Assembly: GCA_035525225.1 (NCBI GenBank)
Contig: DATLFA010000049.1
Coordinates: forward strand, 1-64,000
Origin: DATLFA01 sp035525225
GTDB lineage: Bacteria > Actinomycetota > Acidimicrobiia > Acidimicrobiales > WLNW01
Direction of reading: 5' to 3'
DNA length: 64,000 nucleotides
The notes beneath the pieces were generated by a model that saw nothing but the letters and a program-made list of their open reading frames with translations, was not told the origin of the DNA and ran no database searches. The position numbers were made by a program, and so were the translations under genes. Below are positions 1-9,097 of the stretch, one piece after another; positions within the stretch are counted from its first letter, which is position 1; the number at the start of each line of letters is the position of its first letter.

Positions 1-789
1 GGCGAGTGGGATCCGGAGGCGGCCGCGCCGATCGAACGGGCGGTGGATCTCGTCGCCGAGCAGCTGTGGCGGGCGCTGCACCCCAATCGCGACCCGACCC
101 GATTGGACGAACGAACGTTGAAGTATCGCCGCGCCGAGGCCGTGAGCGAGATCGCCCGCCGGGTCCTGTCCGGCACCGAAACCCCCGAACCCGAATTGGT
201 GCCCGAACCCGATGGTCCCGCGATCGCTGCCGATGTCGCGGACGCGGACGCGGCAGCGAAGGCGCCGATCACGTCCAAGCGGGTCACCGCGGCGAAGCCT
301 CGGCCGGCGGTGGTGTCGCTGTCGGTGCTGATCGACTTCCAGACCCTCACCGGGGTGCTGGCCGCCAACGGCATCTGCGAACTTTTCGACGGCACCCCCA
401 TCTCGCCGGACACCGTGCGCCGCCTGGCCTGCGACGCGGCGATCATCCCGATGGTGCTCGGCAGCCGCGGCGAAGTATTGAACCAAGGCCGGCGCATCTA
501 TGCGCCGACGACGGCGCAACGCCACGCCGTGGCCATCCGCGACCGGCACTGCGCGTTCCCCGGGTGTCGCCGACCGGCCAAATGGACCGACGTCCATCAC
601 ATCGTGGCCTTCAAACCCGGCTCCGCCAACGGCGGACGCACCGATCTCGACAATCTGCTGTTGTTGTGCGACGTGCACCACCGGTTGGTCCACGAAGGCC
701 ACTGGCGACTCGACGGCACCGCCTTCGACTTCGACGTCCACCGACCCGACGGATCACTCTTCGACCACGTCACACGAGGGCCACCATGA
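1..789 (+). CDS. 13E12-type DUF222/HNH endonuclease-like protein, 5' truncated
   Basis: The frame is open from base 1, so the gene begins before the window; about 262 residues are visible. The C-terminal part has an HNH nuclease layout: a Cys-containing RHCAFPGC segment near visible residue 183, the DVHHIV pair of histidines about 20 residues on, an Asn in DLDNLLLLC and a final CDVHH. In actinobacteria this layout belongs to the 13E12 repeat family (DUF222 plus HNH), a multicopy and probably mobile family of uncertain function. The zinc and metal-binding residues look intact. The next gene may begin inside its stop codon (ATG at 786), but the two products are unrelated. Confidence 0.85.
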   Translation, partial: GEWDPEAAAPIERAVDLVAEQLWRALHPNRDPTRLDERTLKYRRAEAVSEIARRVLSGTETPEPELVPEPDGPAIAADVADADAAAKAPITSKRVTAAKPRPAVVSLSVLIDFQTLTGVLAANGICELFDGTPISPDTVRRLACDAAIIPMVLGSRGEVLNQGRRIYAPTTAQRHAVAIRDRHCAFPGCRRPAKWTDVHHIVAFKPGSANGGRTDLDNLLLLCDVHHRLVHEGHWRLDGTAFDFDVHRPDGSLFDHVTRGPP

Positions 790-839
790 CCTACGATCGG
801 GCCACGCGGAGGCGAGACGTTGCGTCGAAGGTCGGAACA

Positions 840-1643
840 ATGCGCGTAGGCGATATTCAGCTCGTCGGCATGCAGGATGGGACTGCGTATCTCCCGTCCA
901 ACTACTTCGGCATCGAGGGCACACCGGGGCATCGCGCGATGGTCAACGCGTATGGTCAGGCCGAGTTGCCGATCGCCTGCTTCGTGGTGCGCACGGCCGG
1001 TCTCACCGTGCTGCTCGACGCCGGCTTCGGTCCGCGTTCGGTCGAGTGGAGCCCGACGGACGGACAGACCGTGCGACTCCAAGGTGGTGACCTGCCTGCG
1101 CAGCTCGCCGCGCATGGCGTCGGCCCGACCGATGTCGATCTCGTGTTGCTCAGCCACCTCCACGGCGATCACAGCGGTTGGGTCTGGCACGACGGCGCGC
1201 CGTATTTCCCAAAGGCCAAGGTGCGGTTCGGGCGCGGCGACTGGCAGACATTTGTAGAGGATGGTGTTGCAGGTGCCAATGCGGCCGGGCTTCGCGAGCT
1301 CGGCGCGAGGGGCATGATCGAGTTGGTCGACGGTGACGGTGTCGTGGCTCCCGGTATCAGCGCGCTGCACACCCCGGGTCACACGCCGGGCCATCTCACG
1401 TTCGTCGTGAGCTCGGGTGGTGAGCGGGCGCTGTTCTTCGGCGATGCAATTTCGTGCCCGGTGCAGATCGAGGCGCCTGAGTTCGAGGCGCTGGCCGACA
1501 TGGATCGGGCGTTGGGTATCGCAACCCGCGATCGCGTCCTGCGCGAACTCGACGAACGGGACCTTGTCGGCGGCCCTCACTTCCCCGGCCTGCGATTCGG
1601 GCGCGTCATGATCGGCCAGCGCGGCCGCCGCACGTGGACGTGA
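840..1643 (+). CDS. MBL-fold metallo-hydrolase
   Basis: A metallo-beta-lactamase fold hydrolase of 267 residues. It has HLHGDH at about residues 105-110, a metal-binding His in the HTPGHTPGH region near 180 and a GDA Asp near 201, the usual ligands of a dinuclear zinc or iron site. Family members hydrolyse lactones, thioesters or glutathione conjugates; the substrate here cannot be told. I prefer the ATG at 840 because it gives the MxVGDIxL opening common in this subfamily. An upstream ATG at 786, overlapping the HNH stop and preceded by GAGGG, would add 18 residues and cannot be excluded. It lies three bases before the LLM oxidoreductase and is probably cotranscribed with it. Confidence 0.85.
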   Translation: MRVGDIQLVGMQDGTAYLPSNYFGIEGTPGHRAMVNAYGQAELPIACFVVRTAGLTVLLDAGFGPRSVEWSPTDGQTVRLQGGDLPAQLAAHGVGPTDVDLVLLSHLHGDHSGWVWHDGAPYFPKAKVRFGRGDWQTFVEDGVAGANAAGLRELGARGMIELVDGDGVVAPGISALHTPGHTPGHLTFVVSSGGERALFFGDAISCPVQIEAPEFEALADMDRALGIATRDRVLRELDERDLVGGPHFPGLRFGRVMIGQRGRRTWT

Positions 1644-1646
1644 AAC

Positions 1647-2714
1647 ATGAGTCATCCCATACGCATCGGCGTGTTGTACGGGTTCCGCAACCCGACTGCA
1701 TCGGGGCTCTCGTTTCCCGCGATGTACGCGCGCGTGCTGGATCAGATCGAGTTCGTCGACCGCCTCGGGTTCGATCATGTGTGGATTACCGAACACCACT
1801 TCGTCGACGACGGGTACATGCCGTCGCCACTCGTGATGTCGGGGGCGATCGCCGCTCGCACGAGGACAGTCGCGATCGGACAAGACGTGATGCTGCTGCC
1901 GTTCACGAACCCCGTGCGGCTCGCGGAAGATCTCGTCGTGCTCGACAACTTGTCGAACGGACGCATGATGCTCGGCGCAGGCATGGGCTACGTCCCGAGC
2001 GAGTTTGCCGCGATGGGTATCCACCGCGGCGAACGCAGTCGCCGGATGGACGAGACGCTCGAGATCGTGCGCCGCGCGTTCACCGAAGAAGAGTTCGACT
2101 TCGAGGGGACGCACTTCCAACTGCGGCGCGTCCGGGTGCGGCCTCGTCCCGCGCAGACCGGCGGGCCACCCATTTGGGTCGCGGCCATGGGCGAACCGGG
2201 AGCGCGCCGGGCGGCACGATTCGATGCGCACCTGCTGCCGCAGGGCGACCGTCGAGCGGTCCTCGATCCGTGGCGCACCGCGCTGGCAGGCCGCGGCCGT
2301 GACGCCGGCGACTACCGCGTCGGCATCGCAAGGCCCTTCGTCGTCAACGACGACCCCTCGGCGTCCGCGGTATCGAGCAGTGGCGTCGCTCTTGCGAAAG
2401 TTGCCGCCGGCGGTGCAGTCCCCTTCGAGTCGATGCGTGTCTATGAGGGCTGGCTGCGTGAGCTCTCTGCTTCCGATCGGATGAAAACCCAACTCATCGA
2501 GGGCGACCAGGACGGCACGCTGATCCCGCAGGATGCCTTCATCGGCACCGCCGAGCAGTGCATCGCCGAGGCGGTGCGGATGTACGACGACTACGGCATC
2601 ACCGACATCATCGTGCCCGGCTACAGCGGCGCACAGCCGGTCGAGGTCGTCGACGCCAACCTGGTGCGTCTTGCGGAGGAGGTGCTACCCGCCCTGCGTT
2701 CACGCATAGTGTGA
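1647..2714 (+). CDS. LLM-class flavin-dependent oxidoreductase
   Basis: A 355-residue luciferase-like monooxygenase-fold (TIM-barrel) protein. The N-terminal half has the family pattern GVLYGFRNP, then FDHVWITEHHF at about residues 47-57, LPFTNPVRLAED and a GRMMLGAGMGY segment. The C-terminus has the usual GTAEQC segment followed by a predicted last helix. Relatives use FMN or F420 to oxidise or reduce small organic substrates and often sit in catabolic loci. It follows the MBL hydrolase by three bases and precedes an MFS transporter, suggesting a small uptake-or-efflux and turnover operon. The substrate is unknown. Confidence 0.85.
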   Translation: MSHPIRIGVLYGFRNPTASGLSFPAMYARVLDQIEFVDRLGFDHVWITEHHFVDDGYMPSPLVMSGAIAARTRTVAIGQDVMLLPFTNPVRLAEDLVVLDNLSNGRMMLGAGMGYVPSEFAAMGIHRGERSRRMDETLEIVRRAFTEEEFDFEGTHFQLRRVRVRPRPAQTGGPPIWVAAMGEPGARRAARFDAHLLPQGDRRAVLDPWRTALAGRGRDAGDYRVGIARPFVVNDDPSASAVSSSGVALAKVAAGGAVPFESMRVYEGWLRELSASDRMKTQLIEGDQDGTLIPQDAFIGTAEQCIAEAVRMYDDYGITDIIVPGYSGAQPVEVVDANLVRLAEEVLPALRSRIV

Positions 2715-2733
2715 ACACCTCGTGGGGGAACAC

Positions 2734-4104
2734 ATGCAAGCGATCGACGCTCAGCAACGTCGATATGTATTGCGCACGGCGATGGTGGGCGTCGCGGCGG
2801 TGAGCTTTCCCAACTCGCTCATCACGGCCGCGCTGCCACTCATCGGGGAGGACCTCGACGCTCCTACGAGCCTGATGGCCTGGGTCAGCATCGCACCTGC
2901 GATCGCCTTTTCGATCTCGATGCCTATGTTCGGCAAACTTGGCGATCTCTATGGCCACCGACGCATCTTCATCGCCGGGTTCTCGGCGGCGACGATCCTC
3001 GCGCTCGCCACGAGCTTCGCGCCGAACGTCTACGCGCTCATCGCGCTGCGCACGTCCGCGCAGATCTGCGGTACGTCGACCATACCTTCGAGCTTTGCCA
3101 TGCTGGCACTCGTCTATCCGGCCGGCGAGCGGCCCCGCGTCTTCGGGCAACTCTCGGCGGTGCTGGCGCTTTCGCCGGTGGTGGCAATCGTGCTCGGCGC
3201 GCCGCTGGTCGAAGCCATGGGGTGGCGGCTCGTCTTCGTTGTCCAAGCCATACCCGCGGCCATCACCGTCCTCGTCGCCCGGTCACGGTTGCCCGAGACG
3301 CCGCGACGGCCCGACGTGCGTTTCGACATCGCCGGCGCGGCCGCGCTCGCCGCGTGCCTGAGCGGGTTGCTAATCGCGATCAATCGCCTGGACGAATGGG
3401 GTGCAACCCATCCGGCCGTGATCGCGGCCGCGGCCTGTGGGTTGATCGGATTCGTCCAACTGATCCTGGTCGAACGGCGCGCCAGCGAGCCGTTGATCCC
3501 GCTGCAGCTACTTCGGCGGCGCAACTTCAGCGCCCCGATCGTGACGATGGGCGTGACCCAGGCCGGCTTCGTCGGCGCGGCGCCGCTCTCGGCCTTCCTC
3601 CTCAAGCAGCGCTTTGGCTACGACACCATCGGCATCGGTCTCGTGAGTGCAGCACGGCCCGCGGGTTTCGCGGTGGCGTCGTGGCTGGCCGATCGGTCCG
3701 CGGCACGGGTAGGCGGGCGCGCCGTGCAGTTCGCGGGCAACGCGATCCTCGGCCTGGCCGGGCTCGCCGGCGCATTCGGCGTCTGGCACCAATCGTTGAT
3801 GTTGATCATCATCAGCACGATCGCATCAGGATTCGGCGTCGGCTACGCACGACCCGGCATCGTCACCGCCATCAACAACTCGGTGGCCCCGAAAGATGTC
3901 GGCATGGCCAACGGCCTCAACAACATGGCGGGTCAGATCGGGTCCTCCATCGGGACCACCGTGTTGTTGGCGTTCGTCGGCAACAGCGGCGGTTCGCATG
4001 GCTTCGCCATGGCCTACCTGACCACCGCAGTGTTCGGCTTCATGGCGTTGGGCGTGGGCCAGACCATCCAGCACCGAAAACGTGACAACGCGGATCCCCG
4101 TTGA
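2734..4104 (+). CDS. MFS transporter, drug/H+ antiporter type
   Basis: A polytopic membrane protein of 456 residues made of alternating hydrophobic helices, long enough for 12-14 spans. The loop after the second helix carries a motif A-like GKLGDLYGHRR (residues about 69-79), typical of the major facilitator superfamily and of the EmrB/QacA drug-antiporter group. The ATG at 2734 follows a purine-rich GGGGGAA. A GTG 12 bases upstream (2722) is also open. Its neighbours suggest it exports or imports the substrate of the preceding oxidoreductase, but this is inference. Confidence 0.85.
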   Translation: MQAIDAQQRRYVLRTAMVGVAAVSFPNSLITAALPLIGEDLDAPTSLMAWVSIAPAIAFSISMPMFGKLGDLYGHRRIFIAGFSAATILALATSFAPNVYALIALRTSAQICGTSTIPSSFAMLALVYPAGERPRVFGQLSAVLALSPVVAIVLGAPLVEAMGWRLVFVVQAIPAAITVLVARSRLPETPRRPDVRFDIAGAAALAACLSGLLIAINRLDEWGATHPAVIAAAACGLIGFVQLILVERRASEPLIPLQLLRRRNFSAPIVTMGVTQAGFVGAAPLSAFLLKQRFGYDTIGIGLVSAARPAGFAVASWLADRSAARVGGRAVQFAGNAILGLAGLAGAFGVWHQSLMLIIISTIASGFGVGYARPGIVTAINNSVAPKDVGMANGLNNMAGQIGSSIGTTVLLAFVGNSGGSHGFAMAYLTTAVFGFMALGVGQTIQHRKRDNADPR

Positions 4105-4164
4105 GACGCGCCAACCCCGTATCTCGCCCGGAGCGATGCCGGTCACGCTGGTACGGTGCGGCCC

Positions 4165-5109
4165 ATGGCGCGCTCCGATGAGTCTGCGGCTCGCGATGCG
4201 CCCGGGCGCAACGGGGCCAGGGGTGTCCGCGAGGGCGTCGGTCTCGTCGCCATCGGTGTCGCGCTGCTGTGTGTGGCTGCGTGGAGTGCGTCACGCTCGA
4301 GCATCGGCGGCTCGTCACCGGATATCCCGACGAGCGTCGATGGTAGCGAGGCCGTGCTGAACGACGCACTACTCGTCGCCGCCGGCGCGCTCGTCGCCGT
4401 GCTCGTGATCTTCGTCGCTCCCGCTTGGTTCCGCCAGGGGCGAGGACGGGCGGCGCGCCGCGCCGACGAGGAGCCGCGTCCAGCGAAGTTCTGGCTGGGC
4501 CTCCTCGCTGGAGTGGCCGTCATCCTCGCTATCGCGCTTTTCATCATGCTCGCGTCGCGCAACCAACCGGCAGACCTGCCGCCACTGTCGGAGGCCCCGG
4601 CGACCACCGAGCCCGCCCAGCCCTCCGAGGGCGAACGGGCGGGGGCACGCGGATGGACTGCGACGGCGCTGTTCGCCGCCGGAGCCCTCGCCGTGGGCAT
4701 CGGGGTCTTGGTGTGGCACACGCGCGGCCGCGGTCAGGGATGGATCAACGTCGTCGACGACCGTGAACTCCCGCAGACGAGCACACCGATCGACTTCGAG
4801 GCACTCGCGCCGGCGGACGCGGTCCGCGCCGCGTACGCCGCGGCTCGCAACGCGCTCGAGCCGCTCGGAGTGTCGTCGCGCGCACCCGAGACGCCGTACG
4901 AGTATCTCGACCGCGTGCGCGCGAACGCGCCGGGCGTCGAGCGTCAGGTCACTACGCTCACGCGACTCTTCGAAGTCGCGCGGTTCTCTCATCACCCGGT
5001 GACCCCGGCGATGAAGGCCGACGCGATCGCGGCGTACACCATCGTGGCCGACGAATCGAAGCGAGCGCGAGAGGCGGCACAGGATCGCGACACGGCGGCA
5101 CTCACGTGA
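4165..5109 (+). CDS. DUF4129-domain membrane protein
   Basis: A 314-residue membrane protein with four predicted spans (near residues 25-42, 70-88, 111-130 and 165-182). Acidic and proline-rich linkers lie between them, and the soluble C-terminal domain matches DUF4129 (PYEYLDRV, then LTRLFEVARFS). DUF4129 proteins accompany MoxR ATPases, DUF58 proteins and transglutaminases in a widespread membrane-associated cluster of unclear role. It is the first gene of a five-gene operon; its TGA overlaps the GTG of the next gene. No good ribosome site precedes the ATG at 4165 or the GTG at 4156. Confidence 0.8.
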   Translation: MARSDESAARDAPGRNGARGVREGVGLVAIGVALLCVAAWSASRSSIGGSSPDIPTSVDGSEAVLNDALLVAAGALVAVLVIFVAPAWFRQGRGRAARRADEEPRPAKFWLGLLAGVAVILAIALFIMLASRNQPADLPPLSEAPATTEPAQPSEGERAGARGWTATALFAAGALAVGIGVLVWHTRGRGQGWINVVDDRELPQTSTPIDFEALAPADAVRAAYAAARNALEPLGVSSRAPETPYEYLDRVRANAPGVERQVTTLTRLFEVARFSHHPVTPAMKADAIAAYTIVADESKRAREAAQDRDTAALT

Positions 5110-5519
5110 GTGCAGTGGTCGTGGGGGTCAGCGCGATCGCGTTCGTAGTGGTGCTCGTCCTGCTCTTCGACGGCGGCGACGTTGGCGCCGACCCCGCGTT
5201 CGACGCAGTGGTGAGGGCACCCGCGCCTCCGGCCCCGGAAGAACCAGCCAGTCTCAAGTCGGCGCGGTGGCTCGTCGTCAACGCATCGACGGCCGGTGGC
5301 CTGCATTTTCGTGTGCGTCCGGTTCTCGTCGAGCTCACCGAAGCCCGTCTGCGCGGGAGCCACGGCATGGACCTCACGCATCCCGGCGCGCCGGCGGTGC
5401 TCGGTGACGCGTTGTGGGCGATCGTGCGCCCCGACGCGCGCGCCCCGGACAATCGCATGGCTCCCGGCTTGTCGCCGTCGATGCTGCGCCCCATCCTCGA
5501 TCGATTGGAAATGCTGTGA
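5106..5519 (+). CDS. Single-span membrane protein of the MoxR cluster, unknown function
   Basis: A 137-residue protein that starts with a strongly hydrophobic helix (residues about 2-20, AFVVVLVLLF), then a Pro/Ala-rich linker and a compact domain of about 85 residues. The layout suggests an N-terminal anchor with an outward-facing domain. I do not recognise the domain. The GTG start is fixed by the GTGA overlap with the upstream stop, and its own TGA overlaps the MoxR GTG, so it is almost certainly translated with both. Confidence 0.75.
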   Translation: MSAVVVGVSAIAFVVVLVLLFDGGDVGADPAFDAVVRAPAPPAPEEPASLKSARWLVVNASTAGGLHFRVRPVLVELTEARLRGSHGMDLTHPGAPAVLGDALWAIVRPDARAPDNRMAPGLSPSMLRPILDRLEML

Positions 5520-6499
5520 CCGCGACAATCCCGCTTGCGCAAACCCGACTGCATGCGGCAGCGATACTCGACGAGGTCGAGCGGGCCGTAGTGGGCAAGC
5601 GCCCGATACTCGAGTTGCTCTTGGCGGGGATGCTCGCCGACGGCCACATCCTGCTCGAAGACTTCCCCGGCGTCGCGAAGACCCTCATCGCGCGGTCGTT
5701 CTCCGAGGCGATCGACGCGTCGTTCACCCGCATCCAGTTCACGCCCGACCTGCTGCCCGGCGATGTCACCGGCTCTTCGATCTACGACGCGCGCACCGCG
5801 CAGTTCGAGTTCCGGCCCGGCCCGGTCTTCACCAACCTGCTGCTCGCCGACGAGATCAACCGGGCGACACCGAAGGCACAGTCGGCATTGCTCGAGGCGA
5901 TGCAGGAGCGCCAGGTCACCGTCGACGGCGCCACCCACGTGCTCGAACGGCCGTTCCTCGTGCTCGCCACGCAGAACCCGATCGAACTCGAAGGCACCTA
6001 TCCCCTGCCCGAGGCGCAACTCGACCGCTTCATGCTGCGGCTGAGCGTCGGTTACCCGACGGAGGGCGGCGAATGGGACATCGTGCAGCGCCGGCTGGCG
6101 CGGCGCCAGGAGCGCCTCGACCTGCGGGCCGTGATCGATCGCGCCACTTTCGTCGCGATGCAGGCATCGCTCGAGGACGTCTACGTGTCCGACGCGGTCG
6201 GACAGTACGTCGTCGCCATCGTGCGCTCCACCCGTGAACGGGGCACGGTGAGCGTCGGCGCGAGCCCGCGGGGCACCCTCGCCGTGACGCTCGCGGCGCG
6301 GGCCGTCGCGGTGCTACGCGAGCGCGACTTCGTGACGCCCGACGACGTGAAGACGGTCGCGGTGTCCGCACTCGCGCATCGCGTCACACTGCGCCCTGAG
6401 CTCTGGATGCGGGGCACGCGCCCCGAGCAGGTCGTGCGGGAGTGTCTCGATTCGGTTCCCGCACCACCGCCCGAGCACAGCGAACGCCCGCGGTCGTGA
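5516..6499 (+). CDS. MoxR-family AAA+ ATPase
   Basis: A 327-residue MoxR ATPase. Visible elements are the Walker A-like region GVAKT near residue 56 (the degenerate form typical of MoxR), the FTPDLLPGD signature near 81, Walker B LLADEINRA near 112, sensor 1 ATQNP near 157 and a C-terminal lid with GASPRG near 248. MoxR proteins act as chaperone-like ATPases that help activate partner proteins carrying VWA or DUF58 domains. The GTG start overlaps the preceding TGA, and its own TGA overlaps the DUF58 start, so partner synthesis is coupled. No transglutaminase gene is present, although one is common in such clusters. Confidence 0.93.
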   Translation: MTATIPLAQTRLHAAAILDEVERAVVGKRPILELLLAGMLADGHILLEDFPGVAKTLIARSFSEAIDASFTRIQFTPDLLPGDVTGSSIYDARTAQFEFRPGPVFTNLLLADEINRATPKAQSALLEAMQERQVTVDGATHVLERPFLVLATQNPIELEGTYPLPEAQLDRFMLRLSVGYPTEGGEWDIVQRRLARRQERLDLRAVIDRATFVAMQASLEDVYVSDAVGQYVVAIVRSTRERGTVSVGASPRGTLAVTLAARAVAVLRERDFVTPDDVKTVAVSALAHRVTLRPELWMRGTRPEQVVRECLDSVPAPPPEHSERPRS

Positions 6500-7770
6500 C
6501 GAAGCGAGCCTCGCCGCGGCTGTTCGTGTACGCGACCCTCGTCGCGCTCGGTTTGATCTCCGGGCTCGTCACGCAACGCGTCGATCTGTTCGTGTATACG
6601 ACACCGTTCGTCATCCTCCTACTCGTCGGGCTCGCGCTCGACGCAGACCCCGGCATCGATGTGCACACCAGTGTCGACACGATACGAACGTTGGAGGGCG
6701 ACCCCCTCGAGGTCGTCATCACGCTGCGGTCGCCGCACGCGGTGCGGCGCGTCGAGATGGCCCTGCCCCTGCCTCAGGGAGTGCGGATAGTCGACGGCGC
6801 AAACGTGCGGGCGGTCGAGCTCGTTGCGGGAGAGGCGCGCACGGTTCCGGTGACCATCGTGGCGGACCGATGGGGCTCGCACTCGATCGGTGCGGTGGTG
6901 ATACGAGCGCATGACCGTGCGTCGCTGTACCGCTACGAGCGGACGGTGCCCGCGCCCTCGACGGTGCGGGTGTACCCACACCAGCACCGCATCCGACCGG
7001 CCGCGCATCCGTCGCGGACGCAACTCGTTGCCGGCGACCGGGTCGCGCGACGTGCCGCCGGCGAAGGCATCGAGCTCGCCGACCTACGACTGTTCCTGCC
7101 CGGCGACCGCCCTCGTGACATCAACTGGCGGGCCAGCGCACGTCGCAACGAGCTCTGGATAACACAGCGCCACCCAGAGCGCAGCACCGACATCGTGCTG
7201 TTCGTCGACATGTTCTCCGACACGATGCTCCTGCCCGCGGTGCGCGCCGCCGGCGCGCTGACGGAGTCCTACCTCGCCACTCGCGACCGCGTCGCGCTCG
7301 TCGGCTTCGGCGGTCTGTTGCAGTGGGTGCGCGCGGGCCACGGTGTTCGCCAGCTCTACCGCTTGCTCGACACGCTTGTCGACGCGCGCGCGTACTTCAG
7401 CTATGCGGACAAGAACGTCAACCTCATCCCGCCGCGCGTGTTGTCCCCCGGCGCGCTGGTGATCGCCATCACTCCGCTCGAAGACGAACGCACCACCCGT
7501 GGCCTCGTAGACCTGCGCGCACGCGGTTTCGAGGTAGCGGTGATCGAGCTCAGCGCGCCGGCCGCCAGCATTCCCGATGACACCGAACTCGACGCCGCGG
7601 CGCGACAGTTATGGCTGTTGCAGCGAGCCGACAACCGCGAGCGGTTCCGGCAATACGGGATTCCTGTCGCCGAATGGCGCGACGGCGAGCCGTTGAATTC
7701 GACAATGGAGGCCTTATGGGACGCCTGGGCAGCGAGTGGAGCACGCCATCACGCATCGAGGGCGCCGTGA
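6496..7770 (+). CDS. DUF58 / VWA-like domain protein
   Basis: A 424-residue protein with two N-terminal hydrophobic helices (about residues 10-50), a beta-rich middle region and the DUF58 signature near residues 185-215 (GEGIELADLR, then DINWRASAR). A VWA-like fold follows (IVLFVDMFSD near 233), with a DxFSD in place of the strict DxSxS metal site. DUF58 proteins are the usual partners of MoxR ATPases. Start and stop are both GTGA overlaps. It probably sits at the membrane with the MoxR ATPase docking on the cytoplasmic domain (inference from the family). Confidence 0.9.
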   Translation: MTKRASPRLFVYATLVALGLISGLVTQRVDLFVYTTPFVILLLVGLALDADPGIDVHTSVDTIRTLEGDPLEVVITLRSPHAVRRVEMALPLPQGVRIVDGANVRAVELVAGEARTVPVTIVADRWGSHSIGAVVIRAHDRASLYRYERTVPAPSTVRVYPHQHRIRPAAHPSRTQLVAGDRVARRAAGEGIELADLRLFLPGDRPRDINWRASARRNELWITQRHPERSTDIVLFVDMFSDTMLLPAVRAAGALTESYLATRDRVALVGFGGLLQWVRAGHGVRQLYRLLDTLVDARAYFSYADKNVNLIPPRVLSPGALVIAITPLEDERTTRGLVDLRARGFEVAVIELSAPAASIPDDTELDAAARQLWLLQRADNRERFRQYGIPVAEWRDGEPLNSTMEALWDAWAASGARHHASRAP

Positions 7771-8243
7771 GCATGCTCGTCGCGATCACGCTGGCGACCG
7801 TGGCAGTGGCGGGTGCCGACGAATACCGTTCTGGCATCGTTTGGCTCGGCGTCGTCTCGTTCACCGTGCTCGCCGCCGGCATCGTGTTCGCTTCTCCCAT
7901 CGCGGTGGGCGCGGCCACCGCAGGGCTCGGATTGTCCGGCATCATCGCCACCGCTCCGGCCGCGCCGCTGTACGCACTGGGGCTGTTCGTCACGGCCGAG
8001 ACCGCTCTGTGGTCGGCCGACGACCGATTTCGACTGACCGAAGAGATCGGGTTGCGCCGAGATCGACTGTTGCTCCTCGCGGCGATCGGGTCGTCATCGA
8101 TCGCAGTTGGCGCCATGCTGCGGTTGCTCGCGCGCGACAGTGGTGAACGCAACAGCAGCTACACCGTCATCGCCGGCGTCAGCCTCGTCGCGCTCGCAGG
8201 GCTGATCGCGTTCGGCGCGCGCAGACGACGCGTCCTTTCGTGA
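7767..8243 (+). CDS. Small integral membrane protein of the MoxR cluster
   Basis: A 158-residue, almost wholly hydrophobic protein with about five predicted helices, ending in a short basic tail (ARRRRV). No enzymatic motif is visible and I do not recognise it. The GTG at 7767 again overlaps the upstream stop as GTGA, the fourth such junction in this operon, which fixes the start. An ATG 51 bases earlier is open, but it would overlap the DUF58 gene more than any other junction here does. It is the last gene of the operon and faces a convergent small gene. Confidence 0.7.
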   Translation: MSMLVAITLATVAVAGADEYRSGIVWLGVVSFTVLAAGIVFASPIAVGAATAGLGLSGIIATAPAAPLYALGLFVTAETALWSADDRFRLTEEIGLRRDRLLLLAAIGSSSIAVGAMLRLLARDSGERNSSYTVIAGVSLVALAGLIAFGARRRRVLS

Positions 8244-8257
8244 CCTGAGCCCGGAGG

Positions 8258-8551
8258 TCAACCGCGATCGTCGACGATGTCGAGGTTGTAGAACTTCGGC
8301 GGTCCGTCGCCGAGCGCCATCATCTTCTGCGACAACTCCTGGGTTTGCGGCAGGTTGGAGTTCTCCATCGCAGACTCGTAGGAGTCGAAGAAAACGATGT
8401 TGAAGTAGTGGCCCGGATCGTCTCGGTCCCCGGCGACAACGACCCGACGCGCCTTTCGGTCTGGGCCGGCCGCGGCTTCCCACTCATCGCCCACCTTGCG
8501 CATCTCATCGATCTTCGAAGTGCGAAACTCGATGACCTGAACGAATCCCAT
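8258..8551 (-). CDS. Small ABM-like (dimeric alpha/beta barrel) protein
   Basis: A 97-residue protein whose pattern (FVQVIEFRT, a central helix, HYFNIVFFDSYESAM) resembles the ferredoxin-like dimeric barrel of antibiotic-biosynthesis monooxygenase and Dabb proteins. The start is fixed by a strong AAGGAGG six bases before ATG 8551. It faces away from the NTF2-like gene that begins at 8638, so about 85 bases hold both promoters. The function is unknown; the fold assignment is moderate. Confidence 0.7.
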   Translation of the reverse strand: MGFVQVIEFRTSKIDEMRKVGDEWEAAAGPDRKARRVVVAGDRDDPGHYFNIVFFDSYESAMENSNLPQTQELSQKMMALGDGPPKFYNLDIVDDRG

Positions 8552-8637
8552 ATTGACCTCCTTGGTTCGATGACGAAAACTACATCGATCCTCGTGGGCG
8601 TGCGAGGCGCCCCGCTCACTGCAAAGGACCACCAGCC

Positions 8638-9066
8638 GTGACCGTCGAAGAGAACAAGCAGATCGTGCAGCGCTACTGGGATGCCCTCGCGGCCCGCGAC
8701 TGGGAGACCATGAAGACGCTCCTGACCGACGACGCGCATTACACCGACGTAGGCGTCCCCGGCCCCGGCGGCGTCGGCCCCGACGGTGTCATCCGGCGGC
8801 TGCGCATCGGCCTCGAACCGCTCGCCGCCTACTCTCACCTACCCGGCATCAACATGATCGCCGAGGGCGACCTCGTGATGACCGAACACACCGAGCGGTG
8901 GGAGTTTCACACGGGTGAGACGATCGATCACTCATTCGTGTCGGTGACCCAACTTCGGGACGGCCGCATCTGTCGCTGGCATGACTACTCCAACATCCCG
9001 AACATCACCGACAACGCGCCCAAATGGTGGCTCGAGCACATCATGAAGGGGTACTCCGACGCGTAG
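8638..9066 (+). CDS. NTF2/SnoaL-like fold protein
   Basis: A 142-residue protein with the SnoaL opening (ENKQIVQRYWDALAARDWE), a DDAHYTDVG segment and the C-terminal sheet (GRICRWHDYSN). The fold is used by ketosteroid isomerases, limonene-epoxide hydrolases and polyketide cyclases, and no single catalytic set is diagnostic. It is the first of six such genes in the window, mostly next to oxidoreductases. The GTG start is the first one available. Function unassigned. Confidence 0.8.
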   Translation: MTVEENKQIVQRYWDALAARDWETMKTLLTDDAHYTDVGVPGPGGVGPDGVIRRLRIGLEPLAAYSHLPGINMIAEGDLVMTEHTERWEFHTGETIDHSFVSVTQLRDGRICRWHDYSNIPNITDNAPKWWLEHIMKGYSDA

Positions 9067-9097
9067 GCGTGGTGCCGGCCGTGAGGGGTGGTGATCT

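Noticed and set aside
597..2492. A 631-codon open frame on the minus strand
   Set aside because: It lies opposite three well-supported plus-strand genes (HNH, MBL, LLM), has no family motif and reflects GC-rich third-position bias.
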